DNA of 64,000 nt, from the NCBI GenBank assembly GCA_016719785.1, contig JADJYJ010000010.1:209856-273855 (forward strand). The letters run 5' to 3'. This document shows, piece by piece, positions 35,738 to 44,176 of this stretch (its first letter is position 1; each line of letters begins with the position of its first letter). Origin of the DNA: Candidatus Amarolinea dominans. Lineage in GTDB: Bacteria; Chloroflexota; Anaerolineae; SSC4; Amarolineaceae. A model generated the notes under the pieces. It saw only the letters and a program-made list of their open reading frames with translations. It was not told where the DNA came from and searched no databases. The translations under genes were made by a program, and so were the position numbers.

Positions 35738-38488
35738 GTGCTCAAATCACCGTTCACAGCAGCCGCACCGTTCATGGCGGCGCCGTCGTTCTTCGTCGGC
35801 CGGGATGAGGAGATTCCACGCCTCGCGCGGGCCTTCGAGGCCGGTCAGAGCATCGTCATCTGGGGCGTCGGCGGGATTGGCAAAACCGCGCTGACTCACC
35901 ACATGATCGGTCGTCAGGCCTGGCGCTTCGGCGACCCGCCTGCGATTGCCTTCCACTCGTGCGAAAACGGCCTGGGCGTTGATTCCTTCCTCGACAGCGC
36001 GGCCGATCAGATTTCCTTCGTTCCCAGTGGACAGGGACTGCCGCCCGCGGAACGCCGCGCCGCGGTGTTGCACAGCCTGGCCGGGCGCCGCGCGCTGTTC
36101 GTGGTAGACAACTTCGAGACTGCGGCCGACCGCGGGAGTTTCCTCGATTTCCTCAGCGCGCTGCCGGCCGGCTGCCTGGCGTTGATTACGACACGCGAGG
36201 CGGTGCGCTGCCCGGGCTGGCTGCTGCTCGAACTCAAACCGCTGCCCGGGGATGCCGCAGTGCGCCTGCTGGCAAGGCATTTGCCCAACCCGCAGATGCT
36301 TGCCGAACAGACCGCCGGCGCGCAAGCCCTGCTGCTGCAGGTGGCCGGGCACCCCCTGGCCATCGAACTGGCCGCCGCGTTGACGCGTGACTGGCCCAAC
36401 CTGGGCGAGCTGGCTGCGGCCCTGGCCGAGCGGCGCACCCAACTGACCGACGCCACCCTCCACGGCGTACCCGAACGACTGCGCAGCCTGGAAGCGTCCC
36501 TCTCCCTCTCCTTCGACCACCTGCCGCCGGCCGGCCAGCAGGCGTTGACCAGTCTCTCCGTCTGGCGCACGCCGTTCGATGATGAGGCCGCGGCGACGGT
36601 GGCCGCGCTGCCCGCGGCCGCCTGGACCGCCGCGGGCCAGATCTTACGCACGCGCAGCCTCCTCTACCAGGATGGGGAACGCTACTGGTTCCACCCGCTG
36701 GTGCGTGACTTTGGCCTGGCGCGGCTGGCAGACCCCGCGCCGGTGCAGCGCCGCGCGGCTGAGTTCCTGACGCAGCGTTGGCAAAGCGGCGCCGCGGTGA
36801 CGCCGCAGGAGGTGCTGGCCGCGCCGCGGCACTGGCTGGCGGCCGGCGATTGGCCGACTGCGGCGAGGGCGGCGGCTTTCCTGACCGGGTGGCATGCCCT
36901 CAGCCTGGATAAGCGCGGCTATTGGAACGAGATCGCGATCGCCTTGCGCATAGTCAGTGAATCTCCGCATGTTGGTGAGGAAGAAACGGTTGTGGATTTG
37001 TGGAGTCGTCTTTCCACTATATTGCGGCTGGCGGGAGACTATACGAATGCCCTTGCCAGTGCGCAGCGGGGACTCGCGTTGGCGCGCCAGGTGGGCGCCC
37101 GGCTGGGCGAGGCGAACGTGCTCAAGGCCATCGGCGACGTGCAGCAATTTCGTAAAGACATGGAGGGAGCGTTGGCGTCGTATGGGGAGGCGCTGGCGCT
37201 GTTCCGGCAGGTGGGCGACCGGCTGGGCGAGGCGAACGTGCTCAAGGCCATCGGCGACGTGCAGCAATTTCGTGACGACCGGGAGGGAGCGTTGGCGTCG
37301 TATGGGGAGGCGCTGGCGCTGTTCCGGCAGGTGGGCGCCCGGCTGGGCGAGGCGAACGTGCTCCAGGCCATCGGCGACGTGCAGCAATTTCGTGACGACC
37401 GGGAGGGAGCGTTGGCGTCGTATGGGGAGGCGCTGGCGCTGTTCCGGCAGGTGGGCGCCCGGCTGGGCGAGGCGAACGTGCTCAAGGCCATCGGCGACGT
37501 GCAGCAATTTCGTAAAGACATGGAGGGAGCGTTGGCGTCGTATGGGGAGGCGCTGGCGCTGTTCCGGCAGGTGGGCGACCGGCTGGGCGAGGCGAACGTG
37601 CTCAAGGCCATCGGCGACGTGCAGCAATTTCGTAAAGACATGGAGGGAGCGTTGGCGTCGTATGGGGAGGCGCTGGCGCTGTTCCGGCAGGTGGGCGACC
37701 GGCTGGGCGAGGCGAACGTGCTCAAGGCCATCGGCGACGTGCAGCAATTTCGTGACGACCGGGAGGGAGCGTTGGCGTCGTATGGGGAGGCGCTGGCGCT
37801 GTTCCGGCAGGTGGGCGACCGGCTGGGCGAGGCGAACGTGCTCCAGGCCATCGGCGACGTGCAGCAATTTCGTGACGACCGGGAGGGAGCGTTGGCGTCG
37901 TATGGGGAGGCGCTGGCGCTGTTCCGGCAGGTGGGCGACCGGCTGGGCGAGGCGAACGTGCTCGCCGCGTTGGGGAAATTGGAGCTGACTCGCGGTCAAC
38001 CCATCCAAGCCCAAATTCTACTACACGAAGCTGTCCAGATTTACGAAGCGATTGGCTCTCGCTATTCGATTGCGGCCCAAACTGGCAACTATGGTTGGAC
38101 GCTGCGCAGAATCGGCCAGGCAGAACAGGCGCGCCCTTATTTGCGGCAGGCAGCGGAGTTGTTCGAGCAGATGGGCCTAAACGACTATGCGCAGCGTCAT
38201 CGGCAAGCCGCTGAGAGCGGGGATCAAATGGCACGCCTCCTGCAGCAGTGGCAGCCAATCCTGGAGACTTTGGCGGCCGCCGTGCAGGGCGACGACGGCG
38301 CCCGGCGCGAGTTCCTGTCTCGCATCGAGCCGTTGCAAAAAACAGCCGACTGGCGCCATTTGTGCGAAGCGCTGCAACACATTCTCGCGGGCGAGCGCGA
38401 TCCGGGCGTGTTGGCCGGCGGTCTGGATGACGTGGACCGCGCGATCCTTGCGGCCGCGTTGAGTCGTGTGGCCGCCAAGCCGGGCTGA
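35738..38488 (+). CDS. STAND-type ATPase with homogenised TPR array
   Basis: A 916-residue NB-ARC/AP-ATPase-like signalling protein. The nucleotide-binding domain has Walker A GVGGIGKT (43-50), Walker B LFVVDNFE (D124), the TTRE sensor and GHPLAIELAAAL (the GxP motif of STAND proteins). A winged-helix-like section follows, then TPRs: seven nearly identical 40-residue units (456-735; core LGEANVLKAIGDVQQFR) and several divergent ones. The GTG 35738 start follows GGAGG. STAND proteins assemble when their repeat sensor meets a ligand and then activate an effector; no effector domain is fused, but a CHAT peptidase gene starts 87 bases downstream. It may also be cotranscribed with the MNT gene. 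Confidence 0.9.
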   Translation: MLKSPFTAAAPFMAAPSFFVGRDEEIPRLARAFEAGQSIVIWGVGGIGKTALTHHMIGRQAWRFGDPPAIAFHSCENGLGVDSFLDSAADQISFVPSGQGLPPAERRAAVLHSLAGRRALFVVDNFETAADRGSFLDFLSALPAGCLALITTREAVRCPGWLLLELKPLPGDAAVRLLARHLPNPQMLAEQTAGAQALLLQVAGHPLAIELAAALTRDWPNLGELAAALAERRTQLTDATLHGVPERLRSLEASLSLSFDHLPPAGQQALTSLSVWRTPFDDEAAATVAALPAAAWTAAGQILRTRSLLYQDGERYWFHPLVRDFGLARLADPAPVQRRAAEFLTQRWQSGAAVTPQEVLAAPRHWLAAGDWPTAARAAAFLTGWHALSLDKRGYWNEIAIALRIVSESPHVGEEETVVDLWSRLSTILRLAGDYTNALASAQRGLALARQVGARLGEANVLKAIGDVQQFRKDMEGALASYGEALALFRQVGDRLGEANVLKAIGDVQQFRDDREGALASYGEALALFRQVGARLGEANVLQAIGDVQQFRDDREGALASYGEALALFRQVGARLGEANVLKAIGDVQQFRKDMEGALASYGEALALFRQVGDRLGEANVLKAIGDVQQFRKDMEGALASYGEALALFRQVGDRLGEANVLKAIGDVQQFRDDREGALASYGEALALFRQVGDRLGEANVLQAIGDVQQFRDDREGALASYGEALALFRQVGDRLGEANVLAALGKLELTRGQPIQAQILLHEAVQIYEAIGSRYSIAAQTGNYGWTLRRIGQAEQARPYLRQAAELFEQMGLNDYAQRHRQAAESGDQMARLLQQWQPILETLAAAVQGDDGARREFLSRIEPLQKTADWRHLCEALQHILAGERDPGVLAGGLDDVDRAILAAALSRVAAKPG
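37103..37942 (+). repeat. Seven 120-bp tandem repeats inside the STAND gene
   Basis: Each 120-bp unit encodes one 40-residue TPR. The units differ only at a few linked patches: GAC/GCC (Asp or Ala before RLGEANVL), AAG/CAG (Lys or Gln), and AAAGACATG versus GACGACCGG (KDM or DDR). The rest is identical. An eighth partial unit follows to about 37980. Such identity implies recent expansion or gene conversion. Confidence 0.95.
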
Positions 38489-38575
38489 TGTGAACATGTC
38501 AATCCTATTCATCCTGTAAATCCTGTAAATCCTGTCCATATCCTTGACCGCCTGAGCAGCCACGGAGTTTCCTAA
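38489..38575. repeat. Short gap with ATCCTGTAA tandem repeats
   Basis: The 87-base gap between the STAND and CHAT genes holds three to four imperfect copies of ATCCTGTAA (about 38510-38540), a simple dispersed repeat. No promoter or terminator is clear, so the two genes may be cotranscribed. Confidence 0.5.
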
Positions 38576-39785
38576 ATGACACCGACACGCGCGTCGCCCA
38601 AACCACCCCATCACCTCACCCTGCACCTGGCCGCGGACGGGCAGTTCAGCCTGACCAGCCACAGCCGTCTGGGCGGCGATGCCCCGCGCCAGCCGCATCT
38701 GCTGCCGACGCCCTTTGCGCCGGCCGCGCTCGCTGCCATCATCGCCTGCCTCGATGCAGCCACCGCGCGGGTCGCCGCCCAGGATGCCGCGGTGCTGACG
38801 GCGCTGCGTCGCGCCAACCTGCTCGACCGTAACGGCCGGCCGCGTGCCGACCTGGCCGCCGAGGTGGGCCGCCGTCTCTGGCAAACCCTGCTCAGCGACA
38901 GCGAGGTGGCCGCCCTGCTAGCGCACCGACCTGGCCAACGCCCAACAAGCCAGCGAGCCGCTGCCGCTCATCCTGACTACCGGTCCGGCCGATGTGCCCC
39001 TGGCCGCGCTGCCCTGGGAGCTGCTGCACGACGACGACGCCTTCCTGCTGCCGCCCGCCCAGGTCACCTTGACCAGGCACATCGCGTTCGGCCGCCCCAC
39101 ACCGGTGCTGCGCGTCAAGCCGCCCCTGCGCATTCTCCTCATCGAGGCGCGCCCGGTGGGCGTACCCCCGCTGCCGCCCGGTCAGGAGGCCGCTTCGCTG
39201 CAAAACGCCCTGGCCCCGCTGCTGCAGGCCGGCCAGGTGGTGATCGAGCACCTGACGCCGCCCACGTTCGAACACCTGGCCGGCCGCCTGGCCGATACAG
39301 ACGATGTGCAGATCGTTCACTTCGACGGGCACGGCGGCTTTGGCGCGTTGCCTGCCTTCGCGGCCGCGGGCGCAAGCGGCGACGGCAGTTTTCTCGTCTT
39401 CGAGAACGACTACTGTGAACCAGACCCGGTGGATGCGGCGCGCCTGGCCGCGGCGCTCAGCGGCCGCCAGGTGCGTCTGCTCTACGCCAGCGCCTGCCAG
39501 ACCGCCCAGGCCGGCGCGGAGAGTCTCTTCACCGGCCTGGGGCCGGGACTGCTCCTGGCCGGCATCCCGGCCGTCGTCGCCATGCAGTTCAGCGTCAGTG
39601 TGGCGGCCGCACTGGCCTTCATGCAGCGCTTCTACCGCTCATTGGCCCAGGGCAAACCGCTGGCGACCTGCCTGGCCGATGGCCGCCGTCTGCTCTTCGC
39701 CCCACAACACGGCCTGGCCTGGGCCACGCCGGTGCTCTATCTGCGCGACAAGGACGGCGACGGCCAGTTGTTCCGGATCAACTGA
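38576..39785 (+). pseudogene. CHAT-domain peptidase, interrupted by a +1 frameshift
   Basis: The first part (ATG 38576) encodes TPTRASPKPPHHLTLHL through RRLWQTLLSDSEVAALL; the frame then shifts by one base near 38917-38925, and the rest continues as RTDLANAQQASEPLPLI, LAALPWELLHDD and the CHAT caspase-like domain. The catalytic histidine is in VHFDGHG (about 39330) and the cysteine in YASACQTAQ (about 39495). Ends in LFRIN. CHAT peptidases are the executioners paired with STAND or TPR sensors in bacterial cell-death and defence systems. As sequenced the protein cannot be made in one piece. A shift, an assembly error or programmed frameshifting remain possible. Confidence 0.75.
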
Positions 39786-39795
39786 AAGGCAACGG

Positions 39796-42228
39796 ATGCT
39801 CATCGTACTGATCGTTCTGGCTGCCTGGGGCGGCTTGGGATTCTGGTTGCAGCGTCGGCGGCCTGCCTGGCGCGGCCCCTGGTGGGGGATCAGCCTCCTG
39901 GCCCTGGCCACGGCCGCCTTCTTCTGGCAGCAGCTCAGCGGCGTGGCCTACACCCCAGCCGACGGCGGCGACCTGGCCTCGTTCCTCTACCCCATCTACG
40001 CCTTCGCGCAGCGCAGTCTGCACGCCGGACATCTCCCGCTCTGGAACCCGCACCTCTATCTGGGCGCGCCGCATGTGGCCGATGTGCAGGCCGGCTGGCT
40101 CTATCCGCCCACCCTGCTCACCCTGCTCCTCACCCCCGCCCTCACCTACCGCCACCTGGAGCTGCTCAGCATCGCCCACTTCTTCTGGGCAGGCGCCGGC
40201 ATGTTTTTTCTCCTGCGCTCCCTGCTGACTTCACCTGACGCCACATCCGAGCAGGCCCCCGCGGGCCTGACCTGGTGGGCCGCCCTGGCCGGCAGCCTCG
40301 CCTTCATGTTCTCCGACCCCCTCCTGACCCACTTCGGCAACTACAACCTGCTCGCCACCGCCAGTTGGCTCCCCTGGGTGCTGTGGGCCTTCCGCGCCCA
40401 GTCCACGCAGGTGGACTTCGCCCCCGTTGCCGCGACTTCCAGTCGCCCGGCCAGCCGCCCGGCCAGCCGCCCGGCCCAGCCGCCCGCTGCTGACCGGTCT
40501 CTGCCTGGGCCTCGCCGCCCTGGCCGGACACCCGCAAACGATTTTGATCATCGTGCTGGCCCTGGTCGCGCTGGCCCTGCTGGAGATCTATTTCACGCCG
40601 GCGCCGCGGCCGCCCCGGCGCTGGCGTTGACGGGGCGGCTGCTCATCACCCTGGCGCTGGCCTTCCTGCTGGCCGCACCGGTGCTGCTGCCCGCGGCCCT
40701 GCACACCCCCTTCACCCAACGGGCCGATTTCAGCTACGGCCAGGCCTCGCAGTTTTCGCTCTCGCCCAGCCAGTGGATCGGCCTGGTCGTCCCGGCCTTC
40801 TTTGGCCGCGGGCCCCAGCTCCATTGGGGGCCGTGGGACCGCGTCGAAGTCGGCTACCTCGGCATCCTGCCCCTGGTGCTGGCGCTGCTGGCCGTTTTGC
40901 TGCACCCCGACCGCCGCGCCTGGCGCTGGCTGGCCCTGGCTGGGGTGGGCATGGCCCTGGCGCTCGGCTTCTACTCCCTGCCGCACGGCTGGTTGACGCT
41001 GCTGCCCGGCTTTGCGCAACTGCGCGCGCCGGCGCGCTTCCTCCTGCTCACCGACCTGGGTCTGGCAGTGCTGGTCGCCTTTGGGCTGCACGGCCTGCTC
41101 AGCTCTTGGAACGACCAGGCCGGTCAGGCCGTGGCGCGGGTGTGGCGTCTGCTCAAAGGTGCGACCGCCGCCGTGCTCGCCATCGGCCTGCCGCTGATCT
41201 ACCTGGCGCTGCTGTTGACGCAGGATCGAGAGCAGACGGTCTTCATCCGCGTGGCGGTGGCCGCGATCGGCATTACCACGCTGGCCGGACTGCTGCTGGC
41301 AACGCTTGCCATCTTCCATGCGCGGCGGGCCAATTGGGCGCGGCCGGCCACGCTGGGCGCGCTCGCCTGCCTGCTCATCCTGCTCGACCTGGGCAGCCCG
41401 GGCGCGACCCTCGACAGCAGCCCCAAGGATCCAACCGCCGCGTACCAACAGCCGCAGATCCTCGCGTTCCTGCGCCAACAGCCTGGCGCCTGGCGTCTGG
41501 ACGCGCGTACCGACATCGAACAACTCTGGCAGCCGAACACCGCGCTGGTCGCCGGCCTGGAGGACATCTGGGGCATCGTCAATCCGCTGGTTTTGGCCGA
41601 CGTGACGCGCTACTGGGAAGGCATCGGGCCGGCCGGCCGCTCCAGCCCGCTGTACGATTTCCTCGGTGCGCAGTTTGTAGTGGCGCGCAAGGACGTGACG
41701 CTGGACTGGGACAAATTCGAGAAGGTTTTTGACAGCCCGGGCGAGCTGGCGATCTTCCGCAACCGCCGCGCCCTGCCGCGGGCCATCATCAGCCAGGAGG
41801 CCATCGTGGTCAGCGATCAGGAGGCGGCCTGGCAGGCCATTCACCGGGCTGATTTCGATCCGGCCCGACAGGTGGTGGTGGAGGGCGGCGACGCGCTGGC
41901 CGGCCGGCCAGGCGCAGCTACAGCCGCAACCGTTGCCAACGGCCTGGATGTGCAGGTGCAGGCGAGCGGCCCGGCCTATCTCGTCATCAGCCAGCCGTTC
42001 TATCCCGGTTGGGAAGCGACCGATCAGGCCGGCCGCCGCCTGGCGATCCGCCGCGCCAACTTCGCCTTTCAGGCGGTGGCCATCGCCGCCGATACTACCG
42101 CGGTCTCCCTGCGCTTCCGGCCGCCGGCCTGGCGTTGGGGATTGGCGTTGAGCGGAGTGGGGCTGGTGATTGGTCTGGGGTGGCTCTGGCGTCGCTCGTC
42201 GGACAAAAGAACATCCCCAATACCGTAG
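39796..42228 (+). CDS. YfhO-like polytopic membrane protein with two compensating frameshifts
   Basis: About 810 residues, twelve or more membrane helices and a C-terminal soluble part (PTAAYQQPQILAFLRQQPG, VFDSPGELAIFRNRRALPRA, LVISQPFYPGWEA), the layout of YfhO-family proteins and related glycosyltransferase-like membrane proteins that act on lipid-linked sugars. The start DGGDLASFLYPIYAF and LPLWNPHLYLGAPHVAD match the family's first loop. From about 40475 to 40610 the true frame is +1 (TGLCLGLAALAGHPQTILI); an extra C in the third unit of a 12-bp tandem repeat explains the entry and a missing base near 40610 the exit. The printed frame stays open but gives a wrong stretch of about 45 residues. 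Confidence 0.75.
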   Translation: MLIVLIVLAAWGGLGFWLQRRRPAWRGPWWGISLLALATAAFFWQQLSGVAYTPADGGDLASFLYPIYAFAQRSLHAGHLPLWNPHLYLGAPHVADVQAGWLYPPTLLTLLLTPALTYRHLELLSIAHFFWAGAGMFFLLRSLLTSPDATSEQAPAGLTWWAALAGSLAFMFSDPLLTHFGNYNLLATASWLPWVLWAFRAQSTQVDFAPVAATSSRPASRPASRPAQPPAADRSLPGPRRPGRTPANDFDHRAGPGRAGPAGDLFHAGAAAAPALALTGRLLITLALAFLLAAPVLLPAALHTPFTQRADFSYGQASQFSLSPSQWIGLVVPAFFGRGPQLHWGPWDRVEVGYLGILPLVLALLAVLLHPDRRAWRWLALAGVGMALALGFYSLPHGWLTLLPGFAQLRAPARFLLLTDLGLAVLVAFGLHGLLSSWNDQAGQAVARVWRLLKGATAAVLAIGLPLIYLALLLTQDREQTVFIRVAVAAIGITTLAGLLLATLAIFHARRANWARPATLGALACLLILLDLGSPGATLDSSPKDPTAAYQQPQILAFLRQQPGAWRLDARTDIEQLWQPNTALVAGLEDIWGIVNPLVLADVTRYWEGIGPAGRSSPLYDFLGAQFVVARKDVTLDWDKFEKVFDSPGELAIFRNRRALPRAIISQEAIVVSDQEAAWQAIHRADFDPARQVVVEGGDALAGRPGAATAATVANGLDVQVQASGPAYLVISQPFYPGWEATDQAGRRLAIRRANFAFQAVAIAADTTAVSLRFRPPAWRWGLALSGVGLVIGLGWLWRRSSDKRTSPIP
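40445..40481 (+). repeat. 12-bp GCCCGGCCAGCC repeat with frame-breaking third unit
   Basis: Units of 12, 12 and 13 bases: the third reads GCCCGGCCCAGCC with one extra C, precisely where the reading frame changes. Confidence 0.8.
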
Positions 42229-42479
42229 GTCACGCCTCCGGCGTGACAGCGCCCTCTGCGACACATCATGCGTTCTTGTGTGGGCGCTGCAAGCCAGCGG
42301 CTTGCGCCACGAGAGGTTGCGCCGGCGTGACAGCGCCGTCCGGCCAGGAGGCCGGACCTACCCCTACGACATTGTCTCGCAGAGACAAGAAAAATCCGTG
42401 TTCATCCCCATGGATCTGTGTCCTAACGGACCCGGATCAACACGGATGAACACGGATTCTGCGCCGCCCGGTTGGTTCC
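42229..42479. repeat. Palindrome-rich intergenic region between convergent genes
   Basis: No gene. Contains hairpins GTCACGCC-TCC-GGCGTGAC (42229-42247), GCAAGCC-AGC-GGCTTGC (42289-42305), GTCCGGCC-AGGA-GGCCGGAC (42338-42357), and a 14-bp inverted repeat ATCCGTGTTCATCC (42394-42407) with its complement at 42444-42457. The first three share the pattern of short GC-rich arms and a 3-4 base loop, as in REP-like elements; the last is long enough to act as a bidirectional terminator. Confidence 0.7.
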
Positions 42480-43319
42480 CTACGCTGCGCGGGCGAAGAT
42501 GACGACCGCGACCGCCAGCAGCAGGAGGATGCCGACCAGTCCGGCCACGGCCCACATGGGCAGCAGCAGGCCCGATGATGGGGCCGGCGCCGGCGTAGGA
42601 ACGGCTGTGGCCGCCGCATCGCCCACTGGCGCCAGGGTCAGGATGAACGCGGTCAGGTTGTTGACCTCGTCGTCGGTCAGGGGACCGCCTTTGGCCTGTG
42701 ACCAGGCCGGCATGGCCGAGCCAGAGATGCCGTTGATGATCGTGCTGCGCACCGAAAGATCGGGGCGAATGCCGGAAAAGGCTTTGGACAGCCGCGCGCC
42801 GATGCGACCCTGGCCCTTGTCGCCGTGACACATGACGCAGTTTTCGCTGTACAGCCCGGCGCCCGCGGTCGGATCGCCGGCCACGTCCGCGAGGGTGGCG
42901 ATGGGCGTGATCTGTTTGAGGGCAGGGGTGGGAAATTCGCCGGGCCGGCCGCCGCTCAGCCCTTCGATAAAGGCCACCAGGTCGCTGATGTCCTGCTCGG
43001 TGAGCGGGCCGCCGGGCTGCAGCCAAGCTGGCATGGCCGTGCCGGCGATGCCGTTGGCGACCGTTTGGCGAATCAGCGCATCAGGCTGGATCGAAGAAAA
43101 GACACTGGAAAGCGTAGCGCCCACCCGGCCTTTGCCATCCGGGCCGTGGCACACCGCGCAGTTGGCATCATAGATCTGGGCGCCGCGGGCCTTGTCGCCG
43201 CCGCCTTGAGCGCCAGCAACGCCAACCAGCAGGAGCGCCAGCAGCAAACCCAGGACGGCCCAGACTCCAGGCCGCCGCAGGCTGAATCTTCGTAAAGCGG
43301 TCACACGCTCGCTGTTCAT
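42480..43319 (-). CDS. Dihaem cytochrome c, membrane-anchored
   Basis: A 279-residue protein. A signal peptide (to about residue 38) is followed by two class I cytochrome c domains with haem sites CAVCH (54-58) and CVMCH (161-165); the axial methionines are probably in TAMPAW and SAMPAW. A C-terminal membrane helix (WAVAGLVGILLLLAVAVVIF) anchors it. It is the fourth gene of the bc-complex operon and separated from the third by a strong hairpin, so expression may differ. The role is transfer of electrons out of the cytochrome b-Rieske complex. Confidence 0.92.
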   Translation of the reverse strand: MNSERVTALRRFSLRRPGVWAVLGLLLALLLVGVAGAQGGGDKARGAQIYDANCAVCHGPDGKGRVGATLSSVFSSIQPDALIRQTVANGIAGTAMPAWLQPGGPLTEQDISDLVAFIEGLSGGRPGEFPTPALKQITPIATLADVAGDPTAGAGLYSENCVMCHGDKGQGRIGARLSKAFSGIRPDLSVRSTIINGISGSAMPAWSQAKGGPLTDDEVNNLTAFILTLAPVGDAAATAVPTPAPAPSSGLLLPMWAVAGLVGILLLLAVAVVIFARAA

Positions 43320-43338
43320 GACTCATCTCCCTTGAGCA

Positions 43339-43367
43339 AACGGGGTGAGCGTGGCGCTCACCCCGTT
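43339..43367 (-). terminator. Perfect 13-bp hairpin between the two cytochrome c genes
   Basis: AACGGGGTGAGCG (43339-43351), loop TGG, CGCTCACCCCGTT (43355-43367). On the minus strand it precedes the ribosome site (AAGGGAGATGAG) of the second cytochrome c gene. It may be an intra-operon attenuator or mRNA stabiliser; the T-run is short (TTTGC). Confidence 0.65.
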
Positions 43368-43377
43368 GCAATGGTGA

Positions 43378-44157
43378 CTACTTCAGCGTGGACAGGTAGG
43401 TCACCATGTCGTTGATTTCATCCGCGGTCAAGGTCTGACCGAAGGTTTTGGTCATCAGGTTGTCGGCAAAGCCCGGCGACAGGAAGGCGCTGGGGTTGAC
43501 GATGGACTCCTTGATGTAGTCTGCGGCCGACTGTCCGGCCACACGGGTTTCGGCGATGCTGCCGATCTTGCTTAGTTCGGGGCCGAGAACGCCGGCGGCT
43601 GCGGTGCCTTCGATCTTGTGACAGGCAGAGCAGGTGCCCTTGCCCAGAACGATCGCCTTGCCGCGTGACACCGGATCGTTTGCCTCCGGCGTCGGTGTGG
43701 GCATGCCCATCTCCTGGCCGGCCGTCTTCTCGAAGTTGATGACAAAATCGGTCAGGTTGTTAATCTGGTCGGGGCGCAGCGGTCCGCCGAAGTCCTGCGC
43801 CCACGGCGGCATGGAGCCGGCGTAGAGGTTCGGCCGGGTGGAAACCAGGCGCCCGCCGGCAATGGTTGACTTGACATAGTCGCGCAGCGTGCCGGGATAG
43901 CCCACGTCCTTCAGGCGACCGGTGAAGAAGTACTGATCGTTGAGCGGCGGGCAGAGACCTTCGATGCCCTTGGCCTGCGGGCCGTGACACGGCTTGCAGT
44001 ATTCACCAAACAGCAGGGCGCCTTCCTCGATAGACTTGCCCAACTGGGAGGCTTCTTCAGCGGCCATGCGGTTAGGCTCGCCGAGACCGACAAAGAGCAA
44101 GATGACCAGGGTCAGGATCGTGGCGACGATGCCCACCGTAATTTGTACGAGTTTCAT
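43378..44157 (-). CDS. Dihaem cytochrome c, N-terminally anchored
   Basis: A 259-residue protein with an N-terminal uncleaved helix (VQITVGIVATILTLVILLFVG) and two haem sites, CKPCH (54-58) and CSACH (176-180). The axial methionines are likely in GSMPPWAQ and in LMTKTFGQ. The start ATG 44157 was chosen for the MKLVQ beginning; upstream residues lack a ribosome site. It follows cytochrome b by 19 bases and replaces the usual monohaem cytochrome c1, as in dihaem bc complexes of actinobacteria and other menaquinone-using bacteria. Confidence 0.93.
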   Translation of the reverse strand: MKLVQITVGIVATILTLVILLFVGLGEPNRMAAEEASQLGKSIEEGALLFGEYCKPCHGPQAKGIEGLCPPLNDQYFFTGRLKDVGYPGTLRDYVKSTIAGGRLVSTRPNLYAGSMPPWAQDFGGPLRPDQINNLTDFVINFEKTAGQEMGMPTPTPEANDPVSRGKAIVLGKGTCSACHKIEGTAAAGVLGPELSKIGSIAETRVAGQSAADYIKESIVNPSAFLSPGFADNLMTKTFGQTLTADEINDMVTYLSTLK

Positions 44158-44176
44158 GGACTGTTTTTCTCCTCGC

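Noticed and set aside
36957..37988. Arg/Trp-rich frame across the TPR repeats on the plus strand
   Set aside because: Second frame of the TPR repeats; the reading is forced by the 120-bp period and has no family.
36644..38014. Repetitive open frame on the minus strand
   Set aside because: Antisense of the 120-bp TPR repeats; the repeat reading on the plus strand has the TPR pattern and the ATPase.
39304..39795. N-terminal part of the 974-residue frame before the YfhO-like protein
   Set aside because: Shadow of the CHAT gene; the family-like start is ATG 39796.
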